Virus record (IMG/VR): IMGVR_UViG_3300021962_000101
Span: 1-62,677 of that record
Strand: one strand, 5' to 3'
DNA from: a virus
Length of the DNA: 62,677 bases
Made by a program: the position numbers and the translations under genes. Below, in pieces: positions 51,575-60,633 of this stretch. The notes beneath the pieces are model-generated. The model was not told the origin of the DNA and ran no database searches. It saw nothing but the letters and a program-made list of their open reading frames with translations. Position 1 is the stretch's first letter. Each line of letters begins with the position of its first letter.

Positions 51575-53628
51575 TATTGTTTATTATTTTTTGTTAATGT
51601 GGTAACGATTGCTGTTGGGTCTGTTGAATCAATTGTGATAATAGTATTTCTCTTTGATTGAATAATACCTTTTTCAGCCTCAATTGTCATGCGAATCAAA
51701 TTATCTGTTGAACTAACAGCTAAAAATCTTATATCGTTAACAACCACAAGGCCATCATCAAAGTAAATTGTACCTGCATTAGCATTAATAATTTGTCTTT
51801 GTGCCAATGAATCATAATAAATGGTTCTTAAAGTACCAATTTTTGCATCAACAACAGCAAGTGCGGCCGCACCAAATCCATTACCACCGGAGATGGTTAC
51901 AGTTGCTCTAGTATATTCGATACCACGATTTGTAACTGTAATTTTTTGAATACGGCCATTTACAATAGTTGCTTCTGCTGTTGCATTAGAACCATCACCA
52001 TTAATTGTAACTGTTGGTGCAGTTGTATATCCAGAACCTGGGTCAACAACTTGTATTTCAGAAATACCTGTATATGACTGTGGTGATTCATCGAACTGTG
52101 CAGTTCTTAATGTACCAGTATTATCATATACATTAAATTCGGTCGATGTTAATTTATTTGTAATCGTACCACGATGTAAAGGTACATTAAAATAAATGTT
52201 ATAACTTGCCGATTGATTTAATAAAGGTTCAAAACGGCGTTGAACACGAACAGTTGATTCTGAACCTAATATAGAATTAATATCAGTTGAATCAATGCTC
52301 TCTTGAAGTTTTGATAAAATAAAACTTGCACCAAATTTATTTAAGAATGTATTACGATAAGATATGATTGCATTTCTAATATTTGTTTTAATTGCATCTT
52401 CTGTTAAAACAGTTTTTCTTGGGTCATATTGCACAGAAGATTCAACAGACAAATACAAATATTCGGGGTCACGAATTTCTGCTTGAACAGTTACGATAGA
52501 TTTTGGGTCAACAATTTCAGAAATAATACGAGCTTTCTCTAACTCTGAAATATAAAAATTTGTTTTTGGTTTTAGTGCAATAAAAACTTTACCATATACA
52601 GGTGTGGGTTCATCTTCACCACCCCAAACAGATAATGAATCTATACTGGTATATTTCGATTGAATATATGTTTCATAATCTTTAAGTGTCACCAATCTAT
52701 TTTGATTAGCATATTGTGCGGCCGCAGAATATTTGATTGAATCAACAGATTCACGAATCGCACCACCACTGGCGGCTGCTACAACATCGATTGTAACATC
52801 GGTAAATCCACCAACTGAAGAATCAGCAATAAATCCATCAACAGAATTGGCTGGTATACCTGATGTTACAAGATAACTAACAGTAACAGTAGAACCATCG
52901 GTAAGAGCTTTGCCAATTACACCGTCACCAAAATATATTTCATAGTTACCTTTTTTAGATTCTTGTAAAAAATAAACTAATGATGTGGAATCAACATCTA
53001 AAATTTCTGTAACTTTATTATAAACTTGTGTTGCTGAATTTCCACTCACATCAGCTACAGTTACATACAATGTATTTGTGTCAATATTAGAATCAGGTAA
53101 AGTAAAAATTGATTTTGGATTTGAATTTCTATTAAATGTATAAACGTAATCAACCAATCTACCTTCATAGATTTCTAAATTTTCAAAATAATATGATGTG
53201 TTTGATTTAGTTACAGTTGTGTCTTTAAGAGTAACAAAATTATATGAAATGTTATCAATTAAATTTGAACTAAAACTAAAGCCTTTAGGAAGTGTTAAAG
53301 TTCCTGGTGTATCGTTTAAAGACGTTACCGTCATGTTGATAATTGCTTTAGGTGCAGAATAAGAAAACGGAACATAATTTAAAGTCTTAGCATGAGAAAC
53401 AACCGAATCACGCAATAAAGCGGTATCCATGAATGCCTCATTGGCAACCATGTTTAAGTAGTAAGCATTATAATGAGTGTTATAAGCCAGAATATCCAAC
53501 AGAATATTTAAACTAGAACCTTCAAAATCATAATCTGTAAATTCAGATTGTTGTTGTAGGTACGATTTTAAATTATTCTTGATTGTGTCAAAATCAAGGT
53601 CAGAAATTTGTAAACGTGCGTTTGCCAT
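51574..53628 (-). CDS. 6: Baseplate wedge protein gp6
   Basis: gp6 forms the central ring of the wedge. The first 100 residues (RLQISDLDFDTIKNNLKSYL, FTDYDFEGSSLNILLDILAY, NTHYNAYYLNMVANEAFMDT) are the strongly conserved family start, and a baseplate-J-like region with GIPANSVDGFIADSSVGG near 255 and YSAAAQYANQNRLVTLKDYE near 295 follows. It is 684 residues against 660 in T4; a GSGYTTAPTVTINGDG and GIEYTRATVTISGGNG pair near 525-580 accounts for the extra length. It is one base from gp25 and shares one base with the gp7-like gene. Confidence 0.96.
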   Translation of the reverse strand: MANARLQISDLDFDTIKNNLKSYLQQQSEFTDYDFEGSSLNILLDILAYNTHYNAYYLNMVANEAFMDTALLRDSVVSHAKTLNYVPFSYSAPKAIINMTVTSLNDTPGTLTLPKGFSFSSNLIDNISYNFVTLKDTTVTKSNTSYYFENLEIYEGRLVDYVYTFNRNSNPKSIFTLPDSNIDTNTLYVTVADVSGNSATQVYNKVTEILDVDSTSLVYFLQESKKGNYEIYFGDGVIGKALTDGSTVTVSYLVTSGIPANSVDGFIADSSVGGFTDVTIDVVAAASGGAIRESVDSIKYSAAAQYANQNRLVTLKDYETYIQSKYTSIDSLSVWGGEDEPTPVYGKVFIALKPKTNFYISELEKARIISEIVDPKSIVTVQAEIRDPEYLYLSVESSVQYDPRKTVLTEDAIKTNIRNAIISYRNTFLNKFGASFILSKLQESIDSTDINSILGSESTVRVQRRFEPLLNQSASYNIYFNVPLHRGTITNKLTSTEFNVYDNTGTLRTAQFDESPQSYTGISEIQVVDPGSGYTTAPTVTINGDGSNATAEATIVNGRIQKITVTNRGIEYTRATVTISGGNGFGAAALAVVDAKIGTLRTIYYDSLAQRQIINANAGTIYFDDGLVVVNDIRFLAVSSTDNLIRMTIEAEKGIIQSKRNTIITIDSTDPTAIVTTLTKNNKQ

Positions 53629-54033
53629 TTATCGAATCCGTTCAAGAAGGAAATTAATTATAATGGGTTGTGTCTGGTTTACAATGAAAAATTCCAAGTA
53701 AACTTTAAACCCATTATTGTCGAAATCGGCGGTCACATTTATATCTTTAACAGCCGCTCTAGGCTCATAGTTCACAATAGTCCGCTCTATTTCATTTTTT
53801 AAAGTGGTTGCCGTAATATTATCAAGATTTTCAAACAATAATCTACGAACATTTGAACCGATATCTGGTTGAAATGGTCTCTCATAGTAGTTTGTGAGTA
53901 TTAGATTTTTGATGGAATTGACAACAGCCATCGGTCCGATGACTCTATTAATGTCTTTCCGAACTGGATGAATGGTAAAATTCAAATCCAGGTCTTTAAA
54001 ATCTCTAACGATATCTGTGGTTACGGTTGCCAT
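53629..54033 (-). CDS. 25: Baseplate wedge protein gp25
   Basis: gp25 is a small wedge protein that triggers sheath contraction through contact with gp18. The frame is 134 residues (T4: 132) and shows the conserved pieces: DLDLNFTIHPVRKDINRV, VNSIKNLILTNYYERPFQPD, IGSNVRRLLFE, the NYEPRAAV motif near 92 (Glu-Pro-Arg conserved in gp25 and in type VI secretion TssE), and a C-terminal FLLERIR. It lies directly before gp6, as in T4-like phages generally. Confidence 0.97.
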   Translation of the reverse strand: MATVTTDIVRDFKDLDLNFTIHPVRKDINRVIGPMAVVNSIKNLILTNYYERPFQPDIGSNVRRLLFENLDNITATTLKNEIERTIVNYEPRAAVKDINVTADFDNNGFKVYLEFFIVNQTQPIIINFLLERIR

Positions 54034-54037
54034 ATTC

Positions 54038-54045
54038 TATTTATG
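54038..54045 (-). promoter_or_regulatory. Late-promoter-like octamer CATAAATA, 4 bases before gp25
   Basis: It overlaps the stop of the 268-residue gene. The spacing is too short for T4-like initiation at this ATG, so it may be coincidental. Confidence 0.3.
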
Positions 54046-54847
54046 GGTTAATTCTGGAAAGTAATTTGTCGGAACCAATATAATTATTGGCCATATTGTA
54101 GTCAACTTCTCCCATATTTGAGAATTCCGACACAACTCCGAAGTCTTTAATAACTTCATTACTGTTACGGAAAAACTGAACATCATGGTTCTTTCTAACA
54201 CTAATTAAATTATTTGCGGTTTCAATATGTGAAATGATTAAATTTACCGCATCACCAGACAAACTGGAATTACCAGATGTTATTGAATTATTCAAAGTAA
54301 TGAAATCATTATAAAGAATGGTATTATTTGATTCTAGTTGGTCGTTCACAAACAAACTGGTAAAACTACCTAGTGCAGCCGAAGCGTTTGAAACTCCATC
54401 GGTCTGAAAGGTCAAATAAATTAAAAACTTACCAAAACCCATGGCACTTTGTCTGTATGGAAATTGATTGGCGTCCACACCACCATCTTCAACAGCGGTT
54501 ACAGAAAGATTATCTGTGTGAGATTTAAATCCATTTACAGATATCATAAAGTTATTGGCAGTATTAGCTAAGATTTGTTTTGTATTAGCAGTACCAAAAG
54601 GAAAACCAATATTCATTGTTGTTTTAAAAATAGAATTTGCATTTTCATACAATGATATACAAAGGTTTGCAGTTGGATTTTTATAGTATCCATCAGTATC
54701 ACTATTTGCAAGGTCAGTTACTTGCCATTCGTGTGGTAAAAAATTTGGAGCTGTATTTAAATGTTCTATTGCATTGTTTGATAGTGCCATCATGCCAACA
54801 TTGTTAGCATCAAAATCGAATCCTAATCTTCCATATACACTTGCCAT
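54041..54847 (-). CDS. Unknown baseplate-region protein (268 aa)
   Basis: I do not recognise a family. The protein is Asn- and Ser-rich with mixed alpha/beta character (MALSNNAIEHLNTAPNFLPH, HEWQVTDLANSDTDGYYKNP, FMISVNGFKSHTDNLSVTAV, GKFLIYLTFQTDGVSNASA). No signal peptide or membrane segment is seen. It lies between the spike gene and gp25 in the conserved baseplate block, with a GAAAAGGAAAT-type ribosome-binding site, so a structural role is likely. Confidence 0.6.
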   Translation of the reverse strand: MASVYGRLGFDFDANNVGMMALSNNAIEHLNTAPNFLPHEWQVTDLANSDTDGYYKNPTANLCISLYENANSIFKTTMNIGFPFGTANTKQILANTANNFMISVNGFKSHTDNLSVTAVEDGGVDANQFPYRQSAMGFGKFLIYLTFQTDGVSNASAALGSFTSLFVNDQLESNNTILYNDFITLNNSITSGNSSLSGDAVNLIISHIETANNLISVRKNHDVQFFRNSNEVIKDFGVVSEFSNMGEVDYNMANNYIGSDKLLSRINP

Positions 54848-54869
54848 TTTATTTCCTTTTCATAATAAA

Positions 54870-55727
54870 TTAAGTTGAAACTTTAGCTTCACCAGTACCT
54901 GATGGTCTGTGTATCAGACGTTTAACATAGTTGAGTACATCAGACTGCCAAATTGCGCCGCCAATAATCGTTGAACTATACAACGAAGAAATATAAGGTG
55001 CAAAAACAGATATACCAAATGTTCCCGAACCTACAGCATAAACAGAACCAGGAACAGCTACAGGTACACCCAAAGATAAACCTCCTGATATTGAAACGAA
55101 ACCAAAACTACCGGCAAAAACACCACCACCTAATTCGTTACCGGCAGTAAGACTATCACAAGTAACGATACCATCAGAAGTCATTGAACCTTTAACATAA
55201 AGGTGTGAATCCAAATACAAATGGTCGGCAGCAGCCATTCTAATTGCACCACCAAAATTTTCATTTGCAGTAATTGAAATATCTTCATCACCAGAAAAAC
55301 TTATGTCACCTTTAGCTCGAGTGTTCATTCTACCAGCAACTTGTAGATTATAATCACCTTTAACATCTAGATTATAATCACCACGAACTTCCATATTGCA
55401 ATCACCTATAACGGTCACACTACAACGACCTTGAATTAAAACATTTTTATTTTTAATTGTAATCTCATAATCATCACCAAATACTTTATGTACTTGGTCA
55501 CCATTGGGGTGCATTTCAATAAAGGTTAAACTTTTACCGTGTTGCAAACGAATTCGTTCACGGGTGGGTGTGTCATCCATTTCAAATAGATGACCACTTT
55601 CCGTTTGCTTTGCATCATTATAAGGATACAAAGGTTGATATGATGTGTTCGCAGCTGATTCTGGTTCTGTCCAACCCGTATCACTTGGAATTCCAGGTAC
55701 GTTTCCTAATTCTGGTAATGTTGCCAT
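54870..55727 (-). CDS. 5: Tail spike beta-helix protein (gp5 C-terminal part)
   Basis: The segment YPYNDAKQTESGHLFEMDDT, RIRLQHGKSLTFIEMHPNGD and then short repeating strands (VLIQGRCSVTVIGDCNMEVR, GDYNLDVKGDYNLQVAG) is the triple-stranded beta-helix of the T4 cell-puncturing needle. The N-terminal 40 residues are a linker and the C-terminal third is a different Gly/Ser-rich beta domain ending in RLIHRPSGTGEAKVST. In T4 this helix is the C-terminal part of gp5, joined to an OB domain and lysozyme; here it is a separate gene, with the OB part two genes upstream. Confidence 0.88.
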   Translation of the reverse strand: MATLPELGNVPGIPSDTGWTEPESAANTSYQPLYPYNDAKQTESGHLFEMDDTPTRERIRLQHGKSLTFIEMHPNGDQVHKVFGDDYEITIKNKNVLIQGRCSVTVIGDCNMEVRGDYNLDVKGDYNLQVAGRMNTRAKGDISFSGDEDISITANENFGGAIRMAAADHLYLDSHLYVKGSMTSDGIVTCDSLTAGNELGGGVFAGSFGFVSISGGLSLGVPVAVPGSVYAVGSGTFGISVFAPYISSLYSSTIIGGAIWQSDVLNYVKRLIHRPSGTGEAKVST

Positions 55728-55728
55728 A

Positions 55729-56631
55729 TTATAAAGCCGGTTTTGTTATAGTTAAAAGTTTTTCATTCAAATCAGTTTTATCTGGAAATCCAAACTGTGC
55801 CAATTTATTTTGTCCAGCATTTGTTAAATCGGATGCAGTAGGATTTTCAGAAGTATATTTTTGTATTGTATTATTAGCTGCATCTAATTCGGCTTGATTG
55901 ACAGGAACTAAAATACCAGCTGTTGCCGCAACTGGAATTTGAACTGCTAAAAGAGCCGCCTCTGTCACCTTACTTATCGTTTCTCCAGTCGCCTTAGCCG
56001 CATCTTTTGCAGCCGCAATCAAGTCTGAAAATCCATTTTCACCTTTACCACCTAAATCTTTTGTTGCTTCTGATATTATATCACTAAAAATACTTTTAAT
56101 CAACTTTAATAATCTAGCTAAACAATCAGCAAGTAGTTTCAACAAAGCAGCAGGCAAACTTAAAATCCATTGTATAAGAGCACGAAGTTTTGTGATATAA
56201 GCCAAAACATATTTTTCAAAATCAATAATTGGTTGTATAATTTCTTTATTGATTCTTCTCAATTCAGCCGCAAATGCTTTCAGTTTGTTTATGATATATG
56301 AAAATTTGCCTGTTCTATCACTTAAACCCAAAAGTTTCATTATTTTTTGAATGGCTTCTCTTATGAATCTACCAATGGCTTTAGTATATTTTTTCAAAGC
56401 AATATTCTTCTGCATTTCAGAAATGAAATCGCAAACGTGGGCTCTTTTTTTATTTGTTGCATCGATGATTGTACCCTCAACTCTACCATAACAAGTACCT
56501 GGAGTATTTGATGGAGTTCCAGATTGTGGTGCATCACCTGTGCGAACACATTGTGGTGGTGAATTTTCTTTTGCTAATCCATTAACAACAATTACACCTC
56601 CACGATTTACTGGAAAGGTCTCAACTGGCAT
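55729..56631 (-). CDS. Spike-region protein with helical, partly hydrophobic middle (300 aa)
   Basis: The N-terminus (VNRGGVIVVNGLAKENSPPQ, then SNTPGTCYGRVEGTIID) is a small beta domain with three Cys. The middle (about 75-190) is helical: a basic stretch (KKYTKAIGRFIREAIQKIM) and an amphipathic or membrane-active candidate (ALIQWILSLPAALLKLLADC, LARLLKLIKSIFSDII). The end is Ala-rich and polar. The T4 lysozyme catalytic residues are not seen. It lies between the OB-fold gene and the beta-helix gene, so it may replace the missing central part of gp5, possibly acting on the inner membrane; that is inference. Confidence 0.55.
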   Translation of the reverse strand: MPVETFPVNRGGVIVVNGLAKENSPPQCVRTGDAPQSGTPSNTPGTCYGRVEGTIIDATNKKRAHVCDFISEMQKNIALKKYTKAIGRFIREAIQKIMKLLGLSDRTGKFSYIINKLKAFAAELRRINKEIIQPIIDFEKYVLAYITKLRALIQWILSLPAALLKLLADCLARLLKLIKSIFSDIISEATKDLGGKGENGFSDLIAAAKDAAKATGETISKVTEAALLAVQIPVAATAGILVPVNQAELDAANNTIQKYTSENPTASDLTNAGQNKLAQFGFPDKTDLNEKLLTITKPAL

Positions 56632-56643
56632 TTAAATTATTCC

Positions 56644-56940
56644 TCATGGTTTTAGTCCTGGTAAAACACCCATCATAACGGGAATTTGAGCTTGCTCACC
56701 ATCCATAAAAAATCCAAGAACCCAATCACCAACTCTTGGTGCAGAGAAATTCTTTGAATTGTTAAGTGGTATTAAGGCTTGAGCCCAAGGTAAATTTGCT
56801 GTAGGTAATATGGTAGGATTCTCATTATGCCACCCAAATATACGAACTTGGCATCGACCAACAGCCATTGGGTCAACACGATTTTCTACAACACCAACCC
56901 ACCATATAAATCCATTTTTACCTGCAAAATTAGTATTCAT
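56644..56940 (-). CDS. 5: Hub spike OB-fold protein (gp5 N-terminal part, 98 aa)
   Basis: The sequence NRVDPMAVGRCQVRIFGWHN, LPWAQALIPLNNS, RVGDWVLGFFMDGEQAQIPV, MMGVLPGL is the typical OB-fold domain of gp5 and VgrG-type spikes (GR-x-VRI-x-G, then PW, then GDWV-x-GFF). It lacks lysozyme and beta-helix, which follow as separate genes. The start is taken as ATG 56940, overlapping the gp27 stop as TGATG; an in-frame GTG three bases earlier is also possible. It is coupled to gp27, the ring that holds gp5 in T4. Confidence 0.9.
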   Translation of the reverse strand: MNTNFAGKNGFIWWVGVVENRVDPMAVGRCQVRIFGWHNENPTILPTANLPWAQALIPLNNSKNFSAPRVGDWVLGFFMDGEQAQIPVMMGVLPGLKP

Positions 56941-58268
56941 CACATTAATGTTGCTGTTAACAACTCACCCGTTAATTTTTTAAAGAAAGGTCTATTCGTA
57001 GAATCTGTTGCTACTTCAATAATAGTTTCATGCATATCACCTTTAATCATTTGTCTTGTTGCAGTAACTATATATTTACCACTTAAAGTTTCATCCAAAG
57101 CTTCACCTGCATCCGGTTTGGTTGATTTAACTGGCATACTTAAATTAATTATAGTACCAGAAGTTAAACCAAAATTACCTGGAAGATTTAAGTGTATTGT
57201 TGACTGCAACAAATTTGCAAATATAGGAGCTCTCTGAAACACATATGCGTGAGTATCATCAATGATTGTTCCAGTTTTTGGGTCATTTGTTTTTACCCAA
57301 GGTGTTGCGCCACGAAAAGATTGAAATGCATACAATGAAACTTTAGAATCAAACATCTGTGCAGAATCTTTACCTTGTCTATTAACAGCACCCGTAAAAT
57401 TTGGATATTTGTTCAAGTGAGCTTCTGTTTTGCCATATGTTTGTTGAAAATCGATTCTGTTGATACTAACTTTTCTTGTTAGTGGGTCAATACCGATAAA
57501 TTTACCAGCATAAACACCATTTTTAATATTTTCAATTAAGTCAGTAGAACTAACCACTTTAGCTTCACGAGCACCATAAAATTCTTGTCCACCAGAATCA
57601 GCAAGATTTTTTGGTTCAAAATTAACATTCATTATTGGTGGAGTTTGAATCAATGTAGATAATGAAACGAAATTGTAACCATACTTGTTTTCAAAAAATA
57701 AAAAATTAGGCAAAGATTCTGAATTGATAGCTTTTTTTGTTAACCAATCCATTGTGTCAAAAGGTGTTAAACCAGGAATAATTACTTCATGCACACCTTT
57801 GGTTTGTTCTATTTGTTTTATTTTATTACTTGAAACATCAAGATATTTTTTTAAAACAACACTCACAATATCACTATATGTACCAGTAAATGGTTGAGTA
57901 AGTTTCTGTTGTTCTGAATATATCAATTCATCTGAGGCAAAATATAAAATATAAAGCTCAGAGTTTTGATTTACGTTTTCTCTTTCACTTTGTTTATAAA
58001 TTCTAAAAGTTTTTTTGAATGTGGTTGGTCCAGATTCTTCACCCTTTAAAATTTCCATTGAAAGATATTCACTACCATCAAATAGAAGTTTGTTCGATAA
58101 ACCAATCGCATCTTGAATTAAAATATCACCACGAACACAAGGCATAAACATACTGTCATATATGTTTATTTCTTGATAAATGCCTGTAATGTTAACACTA
58201 CCCAATTTTGTGATAAGTGTTAAGTCCTTTATCTTAAATTGAGTTGATTGAGATAAATTAAGACTCAT
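56940..58268 (-). CDS. 27: Baseplate hub protein gp27
   Basis: gp27 forms the trimeric hub ring that joins the spike to the tube. The protein has the family start (FKIKDLTLITKLGSVNITGI, YQEINIYDSMFMPCVRGDIL, IQDAIGLSNKLLFDGSEYL) and tube-like domain, then LYILYFASDELIYSEQQK and VIPGLTPFDTMDWLTKKAIN near 165-190. The length is 442 residues (T4: 391). It overlaps gp53 by 4 bases and the OB-fold gene by one. Confidence 0.92.
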   Translation of the reverse strand: MSLNLSQSTQFKIKDLTLITKLGSVNITGIYQEINIYDSMFMPCVRGDILIQDAIGLSNKLLFDGSEYLSMEILKGEESGPTTFKKTFRIYKQSERENVNQNSELYILYFASDELIYSEQQKLTQPFTGTYSDIVSVVLKKYLDVSSNKIKQIEQTKGVHEVIIPGLTPFDTMDWLTKKAINSESLPNFLFFENKYGYNFVSLSTLIQTPPIMNVNFEPKNLADSGGQEFYGAREAKVVSSTDLIENIKNGVYAGKFIGIDPLTRKVSINRIDFQQTYGKTEAHLNKYPNFTGAVNRQGKDSAQMFDSKVSLYAFQSFRGATPWVKTNDPKTGTIIDDTHAYVFQRAPIFANLLQSTIHLNLPGNFGLTSGTIINLSMPVKSTKPDAGEALDETLSGKYIVTATRQMIKGDMHETIIEVATDSTNRPFFKKLTGELLTATLM

Positions 58269-58909
58269 TGGCTAAAAACATTCTTTAATTCTTGTTCAAG
58301 TGAATAAGCAAATTCTGGTTTCAAAATTTTAATTTGTCTTTTCTTTTCATTCTCATCAATTTCATAATCATAATATGATTTTGTTTCTTTAGATGTATCA
58401 ATTTTTATTTCGTTACCATCACTAAGTGTTTTATTGGTTGATGTTGTAACAACATTTGCATATGTGTTGGCATCAACACGAACTTTACTTTCGGAATAAT
58501 CACCCGTTCTTATTGATGTTCGTTTTTCAACAGAATAATATGAATGAGTGTTCTGTTGTGACCACATTAATCCAGTTTGACCAGCAGAAGTATTTGCATT
58601 TGCCGTATATTTGTCATTGATAAATGCTGTTAATGTTCTATATTCTAAAGGCCAATCATATTGTGCATCAACAATATCATTCATCATCAAAACAATCCAA
58701 TGACGTTCTGGTGAATCATACATTTTTGATGCTATAATTTCTGGTGTATCATTTTCTTGCACATTATATTTTTCATAAATTGATGTATTATCTTTAAACG
58801 ATTGTTCAATAGAAAATCTAGATATGATGTTTGTAACAATATCTAAACTATAAGGAGTATTTTCTAAACTATAATAAGTTTTAGGAAATTTACTAAAATA
58901 TTTTGCCAT
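58265..58909 (-). CDS. 53: Baseplate wedge protein gp53
   Basis: gp53 is the wedge component that clamps to the hub. The signature is the LysM-like piece DTPEIIASKMYDSPERHWIV with LMMNDIVDAQYDWPL near residues 55-88, matching the IYGNPQLYWVLLMCNDNYDPYYGW region I recall in T4 gp53. The central region is variable, and the C-terminal helix ends YSLEQELKNVFSQ after a Lys-rich KKRQIKILKPEFA. It is 214 residues (T4: 196). Confidence 0.9.
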   Translation of the reverse strand: MAKYFSKFPKTYYSLENTPYSLDIVTNIISRFSIEQSFKDNTSIYEKYNVQENDTPEIIASKMYDSPERHWIVLMMNDIVDAQYDWPLEYRTLTAFINDKYTANANTSAGQTGLMWSQQNTHSYYSVEKRTSIRTGDYSESKVRVDANTYANVVTTSTNKTLSDGNEIKIDTSKETKSYYDYEIDENEKKRQIKILKPEFAYSLEQELKNVFSQ

Positions 58910-58920
58910 TATTTTTCCTA

Positions 58921-60153
58921 TTACATTTTTACGCCAGAAGGAACACCTTGGAAAGGCGTTGTATTAGTTCCAGCACGAATATTAGGCAATAGAGGACTAC
59001 CTTTAACAAGGTATTCTGTTTCTTTAAATGACAAACTCAATCTGATACCAACAGGCATACCTGTTCTACCCATTCGAGGTAGTGATTCACCTTCAACTTC
59101 ATAAGTAGCAAAACCTCCTGGTGCATAGTCAGTTTCAATACTAGTTAAAACGCAAGTTGAAATTTTTGGTATGTTTGGATTAACCAAACCATTATAGTAA
59201 AATGCAATATCAAATTCAGATGGTGGATATAAAAAGTAACCACCACTATTTTTAACCAATTCTGGTGCTTGGTGAAATCTGAGTAAATCAATAATCTTTT
59301 GAACTTCCAATGCTTCAACTTCAGACCTTGCAAACATCAAAAAGTCAAATCTAAATGTTCTAAATTCTGGTGAAGAATATAAAATTTCCAACATCGGATT
59401 TTGAACTTTACCACCACTACCAGCGGTAAACATAATTTGGCCAACACCACCAGGAACTTGTTGTGCTAAGTAATTAAACAAAAATGGAGATAGATTTTTT
59501 GTGATTGCGGCCGCATCAGCTTTATTGCCACTATTTCTATATGTTTCAGTAGCAGAATTTAACATCGAAAGACCAGTTTGTGCCGCACTACCACCTGGTG
59601 ATACCTGAGAATATCCCTGATTGTATGAAAAATTTAAAGTGCTTGGCATATAAAGAGCAACCGTATCTGTGATTCTTCTAATTGTTCGTACACCAATATT
59701 TTCATCTATGTTAGAAGCAATCGCTTTAATTGCATCTAAACCAGCACCAGTAACATCTTTAACTCCTTCTGGTGCAATTGAACCAACAAAATTTACAGCA
59801 GATTTGACAACTTGTCCAACAGAAGTTGAAAGTAACGCATCGGTTGCCGCCTGTGCAAGTTTTGATGCATTAGCTAATCCTGCGGCCGTATCGTAACCAC
59901 CAAATTGACTAGATACTAATTGTTTATTGGCCAACACGGACGGTAAAGCTGACTCAACTTTAGTACCTGGAAACGATGTATTAATTTGTTCATTAATGTT
60001 TATAAGTATATAATGACCTTTGTCGGCCGCACCTAAATCAATTGGATATCTGAATAATCCAGTTTTGTATTTTGAATCAGCCAAAGCACTAGTGCCAGTT
60101 CTAGCATCGGTGCCAAAACTGATACCACCACCTAAAAGGTTAAAAAGTCCCAT
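58921..60153 (-). CDS. 48: Baseplate tail tube cap gp48
   Basis: gp48 is a tube-like protein that sits on the hub and starts the tube. The family core is in the C-terminal half: EILYSSPEFRTFRFDFLMFA, RSEVEALEVQKIIDLLRFHQ and GYFLYPPSEFDIAFYYNG, followed by a tube-type beta hairpin near the end (MPVGIRLSLSFKETEYL). The N-terminal 180 residues are Ala/Gly-rich with helices. The length is 410 residues (T4: 364). It is the first gene of the long minus-strand baseplate transcript, with a late promoter and TTTAGGAATTT site. Confidence 0.9.
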   Translation of the reverse strand: MGLFNLLGGGISFGTDARTGTSALADSKYKTGLFRYPIDLGAADKGHYILININEQINTSFPGTKVESALPSVLANKQLVSSQFGGYDTAAGLANASKLAQAATDALLSTSVGQVVKSAVNFVGSIAPEGVKDVTGAGLDAIKAIASNIDENIGVRTIRRITDTVALYMPSTLNFSYNQGYSQVSPGGSAAQTGLSMLNSATETYRNSGNKADAAAITKNLSPFLFNYLAQQVPGGVGQIMFTAGSGGKVQNPMLEILYSSPEFRTFRFDFLMFARSEVEALEVQKIIDLLRFHQAPELVKNSGGYFLYPPSEFDIAFYYNGLVNPNIPKISTCVLTSIETDYAPGGFATYEVEGESLPRMGRTGMPVGIRLSLSFKETEYLVKGSPLLPNIRAGTNTTPFQGVPSGVKM

Positions 60154-60179
60154 TGAAATTCCTAAAAGAGTTTACTAGA

Positions 60180-60187
60180 TATTTATA
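60180..60187 (-). promoter_or_regulatory. Late promoter TATAAATA for the gp48 baseplate transcript
   Basis: The exact octamer lies in the divergent 33-base gap between gp48 and gp4, with a 26-base leader containing TTTAGG before the gp48 ATG. The opposite strand of the same octamer touches the gp4 start. Confidence 0.85.
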
Positions 60188-60633
60188 TGACATTCGGTAA
60201 GAAAACCTATAAGGGTCGGTTCCAACCCAAAAATCCAAAGAAATACAATGGTGATGCCAACAACATCATCTATCGGTCTACATGGGAATTGCGTGTTATG
60301 AAATGGCTGGATGAACACACCAGCGTTATTTGGTGGGCATCTGAAGAACTGCCTATACCATATAAATCACCTCTGGATAACAGAATACATCGTTATTTTC
60401 CAGACTTTATTGCCAAAATCAAACAAAAAGACGGTTCCGTAATGACTTATATTATTGAAGTGAAACCGTTAGAACAAACTAAAATGCCCGTTCAAAAGAA
60501 GAAAACCAAACGATATATTCGTGAGGCTGCGACTTATGTGGTGAATCAAGAAAAATGGAAAGCTGCGGATATCTTCTGTCAGGAACATGGTTGGAAATTC
60601 ATGGTGATGACTGAGAAGGAGCTAGGTATCTAA
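60187..60633 (+). CDS. 4: Head completion protein gp4
   Basis: gp4 (also called 50 in T4) completes the head before tail attachment. The frame is 148 residues (T4: 150) with the conserved pieces KKTYKGRFQPKNPKKYNGDA, STWELRVMKWLDEHTSVIWW, HRYFPDFIAKI and YIIEVKPLEQTKMP, which together give a PD-(D/E)xK nuclease-like pattern (Asp in PDF, Glu-x-Lys in EVKP). It is the first plus-strand gene; it has no clear Shine-Dalgarno site and its promoter is not obvious. Confidence 0.95.
   Translation: MTFGKKTYKGRFQPKNPKKYNGDANNIIYRSTWELRVMKWLDEHTSVIWWASEELPIPYKSPLDNRIHRYFPDFIAKIKQKDGSVMTYIIEVKPLEQTKMPVQKKKTKRYIREAATYVVNQEKWKAADIFCQEHGWKFMVMTEKELGI

Noticed and set aside
55729-56940. Frameshift or sequencing error splitting a normal gp5
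   Set aside because: The pieces have their own starts and stops, the middle frame does not resemble lysozyme, and the order of domains is complete as separate genes.
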